Assembly: GCA_963965975.1 (NCBI GenBank)
Contig: OZ014419.1
Span: 4,367,677 to 4,431,676, forward strand
Source: Xestospongia bergquistia
Lineage: Eukaryota; Porifera; Demospongiae; Haplosclerida; Petrosiidae
Direction: 5' to 3'
Length of the DNA: 64,000 nt
The notes beneath the pieces were generated by a model that worked only from the letters and a program-made list of their open reading frames with translations, had not been told where the DNA came from and did not search any database. This document shows, one piece after another, positions 33,650 through 45,959 of this stretch (positions are counted from its first letter, which is position 1; every line of letters begins with the position of its first letter). The position numbers were made by a program, and so were the translations under genes.

Positions 33650-34410
33650 AAAGCCTTTACATTATTAGTTCTTTTGAATTAGATTCCATTCCATTCCATA
33701 ATGTTCCTCGCTACAGCCCAAGTGCAAATAAATACAGTCAAATGTATATCTAGCTTGACTTTAAATTCAATGAGTTTAGCCCTTAGTTTTAGTGCATGTG
33801 TACTATCAACTTGTAATGGTTTGTACTAGAAATCTTAGACAGCATTACTTAATCTTGTGTTAGTGTATCTAGCAACCAATTAGTCACAAATTTATTTCTA
33901 CAAGGCTGTTTAGCAAGACAGAAGACGGAACTGGATTTCATTCAGCCAACTCATTTGACAGTGTTCTCTACAGTAAATCTGAGAAAATAATGTTCCTCGC
34001 TACAGCCCAAGGGAAAATAAATACAGTCAAGTGTCAACACTTGATGTGCGTTAGTGTATCTAGCTTGACTTTAAATTCAATGAGCTTTAGCTCTCAGTTT
34101 AGTGCATTTGTAGTATAAGCTTGTAATGGTTTGTACTAGAAATCTTATGCAGCATTACTTCATTTTAGCAACCAATGAGTCACAACTTTATTTCTGCATG
34201 GCTGTTTAGCAAGACAGAAGAAGGAACTGGATTCCATTCAGCCAAATCATTTGACAGTGTTCTCTGCAGTAAATCCGAGACAAAAATGTTCCTTGCTACA
34301 ACCCAAGGGCAAATAAATACATTCAGAGTATCAATACTTATTTGTGTTAGTATATCTAGATTTAGCATTAGCCCTTAGTTTTAGTGCATTTGTTAGCTTA
34401 ACTAAGCCGT
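33650..34410 (+). repeat. ~290-bp direct repeat, three copies
   Basis: The phrase AATGTTCCTCGCTACAGCCC (third copy: ATGTTCCTTGCTACAACCC) begins near 33699, 33989 and 34287, each followed by AAATAAATACA, CTTTAAATTCAATGAG-type text and GGCTGTTTAGCAAGACAGAA. A fourth, diverged copy is at about 39720-39930. Confidence 0.85.
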
Positions 34411-34554
34411 CAGAAGTCATTTTAAAGCATGATATCTCACCTGTCCTGTCACCTGTATATTCAGTGATCTTTAGCACTTAGTTTCAGTTCATCTGTATAT
34501 TTAGTACAATGTAGGAAGTCTGAATAATATTAGTCTCTACTTTTGTGTCAGTAT

Positions 34555-35340
34555 GAGCTTGTATTGTGATGGTTATTTACTTACACTAATCCAATGACTG
34601 TATTGTTAGTGTAAAAGTAATGGAAATTATTCATTATAGTCTTAACATTGTAATTATAATATTAATTTACAATCACCAAACCATCAATTGGATTATTGTT
34701 GTAAAACCAATCATTTATTATTATTGTATATTCATTGTTGTATTTATAATATTATCAATATCACTAATTCATTCATCATTATTAATTGTATATACAAGGA
34801 AATTGTTGGCCAAAATTACTCTCTGAAATGGAATAAATTATACTGAAAATTATTTCATTTGGTTATTAACTTACACTAATCCAATGATTGTAATAATAAT
34901 GATAAAATCATGTTACATCAATGGAAATTAAACATTATTTATCTTATTTGTGATGGTTATTTACTTACACTAATCCAATGACTGTATTGTTACTGTAAAA
35001 GTAATGGAAATTATACATGGTTTTTCCTACAATCATATTTGTGATGGTTATTTACTTACACTAATTCAAAAACTGTAATATTATTGTAAAAGTAATAAAA
35101 ATTATTCATTATAGTCTTAACATTGTAATTATAATATTAATTTACAATCACCAAACCATCAATTGGATTATTGTTGTAAAACCAATCATTTATTATTATT
35201 GTATATTCATTGTTGTATTTATAATATTATGAGTATCACTAATTCATTCATCATTATTAATTGTATATACAAGGAAATTGTTGGCCAAAATTACTCTTTG
35301 AAATGGAATAAATTGTACTGAAAATTATTTCATTTGAAAA
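34555..35340 (+). repeat. Direct repeat of ~290 bp, offset ~475 bp
   Basis: Text from TTATTCATTATAGTCTTAAC through ACAAGGAAATTGTTGGCCAA is nearly identical at 34628-34860 and 35102-35340. Between them are two more copies of GTGATGGTTATTTACTTACA. No coding content. Confidence 0.85.
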
Positions 35341-35580
35341 AAGCAATTAAGAATGCTAATTTGAAGTGATATGTACATGCCATTGGAAATCAAAGAATGA
35401 AATGTTGAATATCACTACCTTACTAATGTAACCAAGCCTACATGTACACTAGCTGTCTGAGTAACGTTAACGTATGACTCGAAATACCAGTGTATACATT
35501 TTATATGTCCCATAGTTGTATATATCATTATCATATTAAATAGAATATTTATTATCTCTCCTTTAAAAAACTGTTTTTGA

Positions 35581-35671
35581 TCAAGGGTTTAAATAGTAAT
35601 CCAATATATCTTTTGCCAGTTTAATTTTCTTGGGAAAGAATTTGAAGTACTCACTAGCCACATCAACTGAC
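35581..35671 (-). CDS. Possible last exon, product unknown
   Basis: After a possible acceptor (GTTCATGTCAG) the frame reads MSVDVASEYFKFFPKKIKLA and KDILDYYLNP and ends TGA. Residue choice is coding-like with an amphipathic helix. It may be the end of the - strand gene at 36693-37393, though 1 kb of AT-rich DNA with microsatellites lies between. Confidence 0.28.
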
Positions 35672-35679
35672 ATGCTGAC

Positions 35680-36692
35680 ATGAACCAATACTTACTATAA
35701 TGAAGAATGACCTAATAAAAGGAAATTAAAAAGTTCATATCATCAATTATAAATAAATATAATTTATTATAAATAATTTGTTATAATTAATAATTATTAA
35801 TCATATATATATATATCAATTATATAAAAAGTCTTTAGCATACATCGCATTAAATCCTTATATAAAGTATATACTACTTCATGTCATTAATTAGTATCAT
35901 TATCAGGAATGTTGATATGTCTTGAGACATATATATATACTGCTAAGAGATGTCATACAAACATCAATAAATTATGGTGTAGAGGTTAGTGTTATGGATG
36001 AGGTAACCCTTGAAATTACAAAATATTTTCTTAAATGCCATCAACTTGGATCATATCAATAAAGTCTTATAATGGTCAACACGGAAGTTATGATTGGAAC
36101 ATTATCATTTTACACACAGATCTAACATTTAACACAGTGTAATACTGCTATATTATGTTTGAGAGAGAGAGAGAGAAAAATTTACACAAAATATCTACCA
36201 TTTGTAAGAATAATAATACTGATATATATCGTTGCTCTACAGAGTCCATGGTATGTTACATCAATATATCTAGAAAATATAAATGAGAGAGAGAGACACA
36301 CACACACACTTAGGACATATTGATAGTTGACAGTATTTAGTAGACATAGTTTATATTTGAACTGCTAATAGTAAGTGTGTTAGTAGTTCAATGCATGTAA
36401 GTCTGGGATACTCAATATTAATCATTTTACTGCATTGACAGTCTAGTGCTTTCTTAATTACTTTTACAGTTTGCATGACTAAGTTTTTAAGAAGAGAACT
36501 ACAGTATCTCTGGTGTTAATACTATCAATATCTCTTTAATGTTAGTCCTGATGAGGATAGTGAATGGATCATCTTACATTTATTTGTACTACATGGACAA
36601 TACATTATAGTTCATAGTCAGTCTAGTGCTTTCTCCATTAATTTATTAGTACTACATCAACAATACATTATAGTTGGTAATCTAGTACCTTC
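35680..36692. other. AT-rich intronic or intergenic DNA with microsatellites
   Basis: It contains a short (TA)n run near 35806-35817, (GA)n near 36161-36176 and GA then CA runs at 36286-36309. A phrase like AGTCTAGTGCTTTCT recurs at about 36440, 36621 and 36680. No gene supported. Confidence 0.5.
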
Positions 36693-37393
36693 TCAATTAT
36701 ATGAATACGGACAAGCTCCCAGTCTAGACATTGCCACCAACTTTTCTACATTTGATATATAAAGAGAAATATTTGGATCCTCATCATCCAACTTCTCAAA
36801 GTATTACACTACCAACTTTAATATATTGTTGATATAGTACTAATAAATTATTAGGCAAATGAAGGCTTTATATCTGTGAATATCTGTCACTGTTGAATCA
36901 TCTTGTTTGTCGAAATTGTTTCATGATGTCAACCGTATGCAAAATCAGATTCATTTTAGATCTCCATAAATACTCAGCCATACACTCTAATGTTGAATGT
37001 ACATAATACTGACAAATCTATTGTTATTCATCTGCTTTAACTACCAGTATCTTCGTTTTAATTGTTTTAATAAAACTACAATTTCATAATCACAGTCATA
37101 TGCATACAATCTTGCAACAGAACACTAAAATTGTCCACCTAATCTGAATTGTATTTTAAATATATAACATATTTGGTGGCATGAAACAGCATTGTCTATG
37201 TAACATGACCTCGAATAAAGGACATCTATTCACAGTTTGAAAATCTATTGTATTCCATTTATCATAGATCCTCTGATCTGCATTTGCGTCAATATTTGAG
37301 TTGACTTTTAAATGTTGAATGTTGCATGCAAATTACATTTCTTAATACAGTAATTAGTTGTGTGTGAGCCATATGATAATCACATGCAAGCTT
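36693..37393 (-). CDS. Unidentified multi-exon gene (five exon candidates)
   Basis: Read on the - strand, five open segments follow each other with short gaps. 37337-37393: KLACDYHMAHTQLITVLRN between CATCATAG and GTAATT. About 37156-37332: 58 open codons including DQRIYDKWNTIDFQTVNRCP and FEVMLHRQCCFMPPNMLY. 37045-37124: CSVARLYAYDCDYEIVVLLK and QLKRRY, after an excellent acceptor ATTTTAG. 36898-36987: ECMAEYLWRSKMNLILHTVD and IMKQFRQ. 36693-36803: YFEKLDDEDPNISLYISNVE and KLVAMSRLGACPYSYN. The composition is clearly protein-like and helical. I do not recognise the family and suggest no function. Splice phases do not all match with the borders I chose, so some boundaries are wrong or the gene is damaged. 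Confidence 0.42.
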
Positions 37394-37616
37394 CTATGAT
37401 GACAGAAAATTTGATATATTGTGATTGCTTTAACATCTTATTAATTTTTACTTAGAACACCTATAGGTAAGTGAGGCAACTACTACAATGACAAGAAATG
37501 TAGTTGATTGTCAGAGCTTTAAGAATCTTTCTAATATCTTATTAGTTAGTTAATGTATACAATATACATAACAGATAGTCTATTTTCTATTTGAATTTCA
37601 ATTATAAAAAGGTGAT

Positions 37617-38350
37617 TCAACTCCCTTTGCCTGAAGCCTGAAACCAATCTTGCATCTTGTGCTTTGTCCAACTTTTGACTGGAACAGGGTCACTACGACG
37701 ACTGTGATATGAGCAGTTATCCATGACAATAAGACTGTTAGGTGGAACGTTTGGGAAAAGTTTGGTAGCAAACAACTCCTGAAAATGATCAGCGCTCATC
37801 ATGATAATCACCAGTATTTTTTAGATCTGAATACGAGAGTGGTATTAGGAATCCAACCAATCTCACGACAAGCTCCAAGAATAATAAGCTATGCAACCGT
37901 TCCCAGGAGGCCTTTTTATACTACCAAGAGTTCTGCCAGTCACATCACCCCTATTACATTCTTTACCATCATGAGCATTGCACCAGGTTTCATCAAGGTA
38001 AACAACTGGCCTATTCTCTTGGTGGTTCTTCACCATTAAACGAAGGTAAGTGTGCCTCTGTTCAATAATGCGAGGTTGTTTGTAGTAGTGGCATCTGTCT
38101 GTTATGTCTATAAAGTGCAATATTAATGAGCATCAAAAGAAAAGTTATGGTGACTCATTTGAAACCCATTTCCATTAGCAAGATGTTGAGGGTTGACCTC
38201 TGACTGTGAAAGAGGTTATCCTCTTTTAAGACAACAAGAACTTCAACAGTGTCATGTGCTCTTTGGTCTGATAGAGGTGGTATATTTTTCGTCTGATGGC
38301 TTCACAATAAAAATCATCAACTAACAGGCGTCTGGAGACTTTCTATCTCT
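37617..38350 (-). mobile_element. Tc1/mariner-IS630-type DDE transposase remnant
   Basis: The - strand carries pieces of a DDE_3-class transposase in several frames: PVVYLDETWCNAHDG (first catalytic Asp, around 37985-38015), IGWIPNTTLVFRSKK, SADHFQELFATKLFPNVPPN and LIVMDNCSYHSRR (second Asp). The third catalytic residue would follow but the element ends at about 37617. N-terminal sequence extends decayed to about 38350. At least three frameshifts. It sits between exon candidates of the unidentified gene on the same strand. Terminal inverted repeats were not found. Confidence 0.82.
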
Positions 38351-38509
38351 TTGTTGGTAATGTTGTACTAAGATATCTCATTGAATTAGTCTAAATCAAT
38401 AAAAGAACAAGTCACATATAACTTAATATACTGTGAATTTTAAAGTCATTTGATATACACTTTCATATTGATTGTCTCTAATTATCAATCTTGAAATGAA
38501 GAATGTTAC

Positions 38510-38614
38510 CTATTACTGAATTTTGTGACAATGACCAAACCAGAAGTTAGACTCCACATATTCTCATACACAGACCTAAAAACATCAGGAAACATTGTAG
38601 GTCTGAGTATCATG
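38510..38614 (-). CDS. Possible exon of the unidentified - strand gene
   Basis: A segment framed by a good acceptor (CTATTTACAG) and donor (GTAACA) encodes MILRPTMFPDVFRSVYENMW and SLTSGLVIVTKFSNR. Further upstream, at 38954-39142, an ATG-led frame with a hydrophobic LILLLLLSF stretch could be a first exon. Both lie upstream of the exons at 36.7-37.4 kb and on the same strand. Confidence 0.27.
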
Positions 38615-39601
38615 CTGTAAATAGTTTAACGTTGACCAATTTCATGTTAGGTATGATGTATGGAATATATCCACCCTTATATTAAGAGATATATGTACAG
38701 CATTTAGTAATTAATGAATGTTACGTAATTATTTCAATACTTCTTTTAGCTATATACTTACTAAATAGTTGACTCTGAGCTAGCTACGTGCTCTCCAGGC
38801 AGCCATAGTTCTTTATGTTTAGTGCAGCAGGTCTCGTGATACTCATGTGGTGTACAACTAGTGGAAGGAAGGTGTGGCTAGTGCTTCTGTTGGCACGCCC
38901 ATAACAAAATAACTACTAAGACAGAGAAAGATTATAATATTGTCATATCCCCTTCATTTATTATATGAAATGTAAGTGAGAATAGCTGTTAAAATATAAC
39001 TGTATTGTTTCTTAATTAACTCCATTAGATAACGAAAGCGTTTGTACAAATTGAAAGACAGTAGTAGTAATAGTATCAGCTTATGTTGGATGTCTGACAT
39101 TCTTATCCGTGATCCTGTGACTTTATTGGAACTACTGCTCAACAGTTGTTATTAAGTAGTCATCCTCCCATTATAATTCTAGATGGTATAGTTTAAAGAA
39201 AGTCAACTTCATAGACTTACCATATCTTAGTCATTGACTGTAAACTGTAAAATATAGACATTACAGATGTGTACATCAATGAAACTGATTTTATTTATGT
39301 TAATATGAATATCTTATTATATTGATATGATTTCATATTTATACTGTTTTAACTATTCTTCATTGTTAAGCATACTTAATAAATCATATAGTTTGCTGGC
39401 ATAATTGGTCCAAATGCTAGATTAAGATATAAGGAGTTAAATTGAGCAACTTCACCCATTGTAACGAGGTGATGACGTACTGCAACACAATGGCAGGGCT
39501 TCATATATTTGTGATTAATAAACTTATATTCAGAGAGACAACGTTCATTGTGTACTAGATAAGATAGCTGTTGTTACTATCATGGCCCAATAGCCATGAT
39601 C
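38615..39601. other. AT-rich region, possible upstream part of the - strand gene
   Basis: Apart from the weak 62-codon frame noted at 38954-39142 there is nothing to annotate. GC content rises near 38780-38900. Confidence 0.35.
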
Positions 39602-39619
39602 AACTGAGCATGCTCAGTT
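39602..39619. promoter_or_regulatory. Third copy of the 18-bp palindrome
   Basis: AACTGAGCATGCTCAGTT, identical to the pair at 5146 and 5189. Thirty bases further is GGCGCCAAATTTG (39636-39648), which fits the E2F site TTTGGCGCC on the other strand. Together they could form a promoter for the - strand gene; this is inference. Confidence 0.42.
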
Positions 39620-39639
39620 CCATTAGTCACACTAGTGGC

Positions 39640-40780
39640 GCCAAATTTGTACTAGAAATTAATAAACTTAGACGGCATTACCTCATTTTAGTAACCAGTG
39701 AATCAAGACTTTACTTCTTCAGGGCTGTTTAGCAAGACAGAAGAAGGAACTCGATTCCATACAGCCAAGTCATTTGACAAGTGTTCTCTGGAGTTAATCT
39801 GAGACAATGATGTTCCTGGCTACAACAAAAGAGAAAGACAGTAGTAACAAATATGGTCAGAGTAGCAGTACTCCATGTGTGTTAGTATATCTAGCTTGCC
39901 CAACTTATCTTTTATATTCAATGAGCTTTAGCCCTGAGATTTAGTGCATCTGTTGTCTGAACTAGGCCTGCTATAAGTCATTTTTAAACATAATATCTCA
40001 CTAGTCCTTTTCTATGTAACATATAGACTTTAGTAACCAATATATTTAGTACAATGTAGCAAGTCTGAATAAAATTAGTCAAGTGTATTTGTTTAGTACA
40101 AGCCTATTTACCACCATTCTTTCTACTTTTGTATCCATATTAGCTTGTAATAGTCAGACAATTCCTCTTCTCTTGCACTTGTTGTGTATTGCATTACAGC
40201 ATACAGATATCTCTATTATTGATAGCCTATTATCCTTTCATTATAGTAAATTGTTAGTACACCATGTGTGTTAGTATATCTAGCTTGCCCAACTTAACTT
40301 ACAAATTCAGTGAGCTTTAGCCCTTAGTTTTAGTACATCTGTTATCTGAACTAAGCCTATCACAAGTCATTTTTAAGCATTATATCTCACTAGTCCTTTT
40401 CTCTGTAATATATAGACATTAGTAACGAGTATATTTAGTACAATGTAGCAAGTCTGAATAAAATTAGTCAAGTGTTTTTATTTAGTACAAGACTATTTAC
40501 CCCCATTGTGTCTACTTTTGTATCAGTATCAGCTTGTAATGGTCAGACAATTTCTCTTCTCTTGCACTTGTTGTGTAGTGCATTACAGCATATAAATATC
40601 TCTATTATTGAGAGCCTATTATCCTTTCACTATAGTAAATTGGTTTCACAGTATATTATATTCCCTATAAACCTGCTATATGAACAATATAAATGTTGTT
40701 ACTACCACCCATTAAATTTATTTTTTGTCATATATTCACACTGTTTTAATATATATTTATATATAATATAACCGTATCAC
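39640..40780 (+). repeat. Direct repeats, ~389-bp unit plus one copy of the 33.7-kb repeat
   Basis: The left part (about 39720-39930) is a diverged copy of the 290-bp repeat at 33.65-34.41 kb. The segments at about 40083-40270 and 40472-40660 are 389 bp apart and nearly identical, including ATCTCTATTATTGATAGCCT. The short open frames inside them are not considered genes. Confidence 0.8.
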
Positions 40781-40904
40781 AAAATATTAAACATCTGTTG
40801 ATTGTTCCCCAACTTCTTTTTATCATAAGGACAGTCAAAACGTAAATGTGTTTCAGTCAGACCTCCTAATATATCACACTAACACTGTCTTGTTATTTCT
40901 TTAC

Positions 40905-43900
40905 ATTGTCCTTTAATTGTCCTGTCAATTGTATCTAATGTAACTATACAACCTACAGTGTCCTAGTATAATTTTCCCATCTACTGTGTCCTAACGTAAT
41001 TGTTCCAATGTATCCATCAGGTCTACTGTGTCATAATGTAACTAACTGTCTTGTCTACTGTGACCTATTGTAACTACCCATCTAATATGTCATCGTATAA
41101 CTGTTCCATCTGCTGTGCCCTAACATAACTGTTCTATTTGCTGTGTCATAATGTAACATCCTGTCTACTATGTTATAATGTAATTGTCCTATCGACTGTG
41201 TTCTAATTTAATTGTCCTGTCAATTGAGTCTAATGTTATTATGCAACCTACAGTGTCCTGGTATAATTTTGCCATCTACTGTGTCCTAATGTAATTGTTC
41301 TGTCTAGTGTGTCCTAACATAATTATCAGGTCTACATTGTCATAATGTAACTAACTGTCTTGTCCACTGTGTCCTATCGTAATAATCCCATCTACTCTGT
41401 CCCAGTATATTTGTCCCACATACTATGTCCTAACGTAACTGTCCCATTTACTGTGTCTTAATGTAACGTCCCTCTACTGTTTTATAATGTAATTGTCTCA
41501 TCTACTGTATCCTTATTTAATTGTCCTGTCTATTGTGTCTAATGTAACTATGCAAACTACAGTGTCCTGAAATAATTTTGCCATCTACTGTGTCCTAATA
41601 TAATTGTTCTAACTACTATGTTAGAATGTAACCATCTGGTCTACTGTGTTGTAATGGAACTGTCTTGTCAAGTGTGACCTAACATAATTATCAGGTCTAC
41701 GTTGTCATAATGTAACAATCTGTCTTGTCTACTGTGTCCTATTGTAACTATCCCATCTACTGTGTCCTAGTATAATTGACCCATCTACTGTGTGCTAATG
41801 TAACTGTCCCATTTACTGTCTCCTAATGTAACATCCTGTCTACTGTGTTGCAATGCAATTGTCCCATCTACTGTGTCCTAATTTAATTGTCCTTTCAATT
41901 GTGTCTAATGTAACTATGCAACCTACTGTGTCCTGGTATAATTTTCCCATCCACTGTGTTCTAACATAATTGTTCCAATGTAACCATCAGTTCTACTGTG
42001 TCATAATGTAACTAACTGTCTTGTCTACTGTGTCCAATTGTAACTGTCCCATCTACTGTGTCCTAGTATAATCGGCCCCCCTAGTGTGTGCTAATGTAAC
42101 TGTTCCATTTACTGTGTCCTAATGTAACAGCCTGTCTACTGTGTTGTAATGTAGTTGTCCTATCGACTGTGTCCTAATTTAATTGTCCTGTTAATTGTGT
42201 CTAATGTTACTATGCAACCTACAGTGTCCTGGTATAATTTTGCCATCTACTGTGTCCTAATGTAATTGCTCTAACTACTGTGTCGCAATCTAACCATCTG
42301 GTCTACTGTGTCGTAATGTGATGTTCTGTCTAACACAATTATCATGTCTACGTTGTGATATTGTAACTGACTGTCTTGTCTACTGTGTCCTATCTTAACA
42401 ATCCCATCTACTGTGTCCCAGTATAATTGTCCCATGTGCTATGTCCTAACGTAACTGTCCCATTTACTGTGTCCTAATGTAACGTACCTCTACTGTTTTG
42501 TAATGTAATTGTCCATCTACTGTGTCCTAATTTATTTGTCCTGTCAGTTGTGTCTAATGTAACTATGCAACCTACAGTGTCATGGTATAATTTTGCCATC
42601 TACTGTGTCCTAATATAATTGTTCTAACTACTGTGTCCCAATGTAACCATCAGGTCTGCTGTGTCATAATGTAATGTTCTGTCTAGTGGGTCCTAACATA
42701 ATTATCAGGTCTACATTGTGATAATGTAACTAACTGTCTTGTCTACTGTGTCCTATCGTAATAATCCCATCTACTCTGTCCCAGTATAATTGTCCTGTCT
42801 ACTATGTCCTAACGTTAATGTTCCATTTACTGTGTCTTAATGTAACATCCCTCTACTGTTTTATAATGTAATTGTCTCATCTACTGTGTCCTTATTTAAT
42901 TGTCCTGTCTATTGTGTCTAATGTAACTATGCAAACTACAGTGTCCTGATATAATTTTGCCATCTACTGTGTCCTAATATAATTGTTCTAACTACTGTGT
43001 CCCAATGTAACCATCTGGTCTACTGTGTTGTAATAGAACTGTCTTGTCTGGTGTGTCCTGTCATAATTATCAGGTCTACGTTGTCATAATGTAACTATCT
43101 GTCTTGTCTACTGTGTCCTATTGTAACTATCCCATCTACTGTGTCCTAGTATAATTGACCCATCTACTGTGTGCTAATGTAACTGTCCCATTTACTGTCT
43201 CCTAATGTAACATCCTGTCTACTGTGTTGCAATGCAATTGTCCCATCTACTGTGTCCTAATTTAATTGTCCTTTCAATTGTGTCTAATGTAACTATGCAA
43301 CCTACTGTGTCCTGGTATAATTTTCCCATCCACTGTGTTCTAACATAATTGTTCCAATGTAACCATCAGTTCTACTGTGTCATAATGTAACTAACTGTCT
43401 TGTCTACTGTGTCCAATTGTAACTGTCCCATCTACTGTGTCCTAGTATAATCGGCCCCCCTAGTGTGTGCTAATGTAACTGTTCCATTTACTGTGTCCTA
43501 ATGTAACAGCCTGTCTACTGTGTTGTAATGTAGTTGTCCTATCGACTGTGTCCTAATTTAATTGTCCTGTTAATTGTGTCTAATGTTACTATGCAACCTA
43601 CAGTGTCCTGGTATAATTTTGCCATCTACTGTGTCCTAATGTAATTGCTCTAACTACTGTGTCGCAATCTAACCATCTGGTCTACTGTGTCGTAATGTGA
43701 TGTTCTGTCTAACACAATTATCATGTCTACGTTGTGATATTGTAACTGACTGTCTTGTCTACTGTGTCCTATCTTAACAATCCCATCTACTGTGTCCCAG
43801 TATAATTGTCCCATGTGCTATGTCCTAACGTAACTGTCCCATTTACTGTGTCCTAATGTAACGTACCTCTACTGTTTTGTAATGTAATTGTCCATCTACT

Positions 43901-45050
43901 GTGTCCTAATTTATTTGTCCTGTCAGTTGTGTCTAATGTAACTATGCAACCTACAGTGTCATGGTATAATTTTGCCATCTACTGTGTCCTAATATAATTG
44001 TTCTAACTACTGTGTTGCAATGTAACCATCTGGTCTACTGTGTCGTAATGGAACTGTCTTGTCTGGTGTGTCTTAACATAATTATCAGGTCTACGTTGTC
44101 ATAATGTAACTAACTGTCTTGTCTACTGTGTCCTATTGTAACTTTCCCAGTTACTATGTCCTAATGTAACATCCTGTCTACTCTGCTGTAATGTAATTGT
44201 CCTATCTTCTGTGTACAAACATAACTGTCCCATCTAGTATGTCTTAATTGTCCCATCTGCTCTATCCTGATGTAAGTTTCCCTTCTACTGTATCCTAGCA
44301 TAATTGTCTTAACTACTGTGTGATAACGTAATTGTCCTGTCAATTCTGTCCAATGTACTGTGTCTTAGTATAACTGTCCAGTTTTCTGTTTCCTAACGTA
44401 ATTGTGCTGTCAGTCGCTAATGTAATTGTGCTATCTACTGATATAACTGTCCTGTCTACTTTTTATAATGTGACTGCCTCGTGTCCTAATGTAATTGTGC
44501 TGTCTGCTCATAATGTAACTGCTTGTCTACTATCTTTTTAGGTAATTGTCCAAACTAGTGTGTCCTACTGTAATTTTCCTGTCTACTGTGTCCTAATGCA
44601 TTTGTCTTGTCTATTGTAATTGTCCCTTCTACTGTCTTCTATAATGTCAATATACTGTATCCAAATGCAAATGTCCCTTTTACTGTGTTCTAATGTACTT
44701 GTTTCATCTGCTGTGTCCATATGTAATTGTCTTAATGTAAGTCTCTCATGTCTTAATATAATTGACCTGTCTGCTGTGTCCTAATGTAACTGCTCGTGTA
44801 TTGTCTCCTAATGTATTTGTATCGTCTCCTGTGACCTAATGTCATTTTTCCATTTACTGTGTCCTAATGTATTTGTCCTGTCTACTGTGTACTAAAGTAA
44901 TTCTCCTATCTACTGTGTTCCTATATAATTGTCCCGTCTGCTATGTCCTAATATGACTCTTGTCTACTGTGTTCTAATGTACCTGTCTTGTCTACTCTAT
45001 CCTAATGTAATAGCTGTCTTCTTTACTGTGTGTTAATGTAACCAACCATC
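40905..45050 (+). repeat. 27-28-bp minisatellite array M1
   Basis: About 150 degenerate copies of a unit close to CTACTGTGTCCTAATGTAAC plus TGTCCCAT. Inside it a 1,379-bp block is tandemly duplicated (about 41290-42668 and 42669-44047) with few differences, while single units differ widely. So the short repeat is old and the long duplication recent. Confidence 0.95.
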
Positions 45051-45498
45051 CTGTCTTTTCAAACCTGTTATATAGTATTAAATCTACTGGTTACTTATTG
45101 TTAGCTAGAATTGTTAAATGTCCTGATATTGCTTTTTTATTATGCATGAATATTTTGCTATTTTTGATTATAATTTATGTGCCTCAACTCATTTTTCTAA
45201 GCATGATGTTATTAACTGTTTACTTATTAAGTACATGATCATTGTTTGTTACTGTGCTTTCATTTAATGTTATATATCTAGTCACACTAAACTGGTTGTG
45301 AGTTGTATATATAACATTCTAACCAATGTTAGCCAACTTTATATATTCCGTTATGTAGTTGAATTTGTATCTTCTAAGATGATCTGATCATTTTCTCTCA
45401 ACTGTTACCTTGTAAGTTTTATATATTGTACATGCAATAATTTTTTATAATTGTTATATTACTGGTGATCTCTTAGCTACATAATTTAATATATACAG
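45051..45498. other. Left part of the unique island between minisatellites
   Basis: Non-repetitive AT-rich DNA; no exon recognised before the chain starting at 45499. Confidence 0.4.
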
Positions 45499-45959
45499 CC
45501 ACAACAATATAATGGTGAGTTATATATAAATTTTTAACAAAATAAATGTTGTTATTTTTACATATATACACATATACAGAAAAAAACAAATGGCTACTGG
45601 TAAGTTATACCTGATAGCAGATATTAGTATACAATAAATTTGTAATCATTTAGGAACATATATTGAAGATTATGTTCCTATTAATGGTGAGTTAGGACAA
45701 ATAATGTATTTGTTTCTTTTCTATGGTTGCTGCTCTATATCACGGATTATCTATCTCCTGGAGTCTCTCAGTCTCACCAACATCTTGTAAGCTATATTAA
45801 TCACTTAATGATATTGGATGCTATTAATATTAAGTAAATTTTACTTATGATATAATTCTCTGATAACTGCTGCGAAATAATTTTTTTACTATCTCTACAG
45901 TGATGTTGGTGCTTTGTTTTTACCACAAAGATGGTGATCTGAGAAGTAACAAAATTTAG
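45499..45959 (+). CDS. Possible micro-exon gene, ~38 codons
   Basis: Five short segments are each bounded by consensus splice sites: 45499-45514 (donor GTGAGT), 45580-45599 (donor GTAAGT), 45654-45686 (donor GTGAGT), 45772-45786 (donor GTAAGC) and 45901-45959. Introns are 54-114 bp. Joining the last four gives one frame from ATG (45590) to TAG (45957-45959): MATGTYIEDYVPIN, VSPTSLMLVLCFYHK, DGDLRSNKI. A second frame is also open through the first four segments but stops at once in the fifth. No family is recognised, and with exons of 15-33 bp chance cannot be excluded. The case rests on five successive good donors or acceptors at tight spacing. Confidence 0.22.

Noticed and set aside
39640-40771. 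Paired ORFs at 40083 and 40472
   Set aside because: They lie in a 389-bp direct repeat and have no coding signature apart from the duplication.
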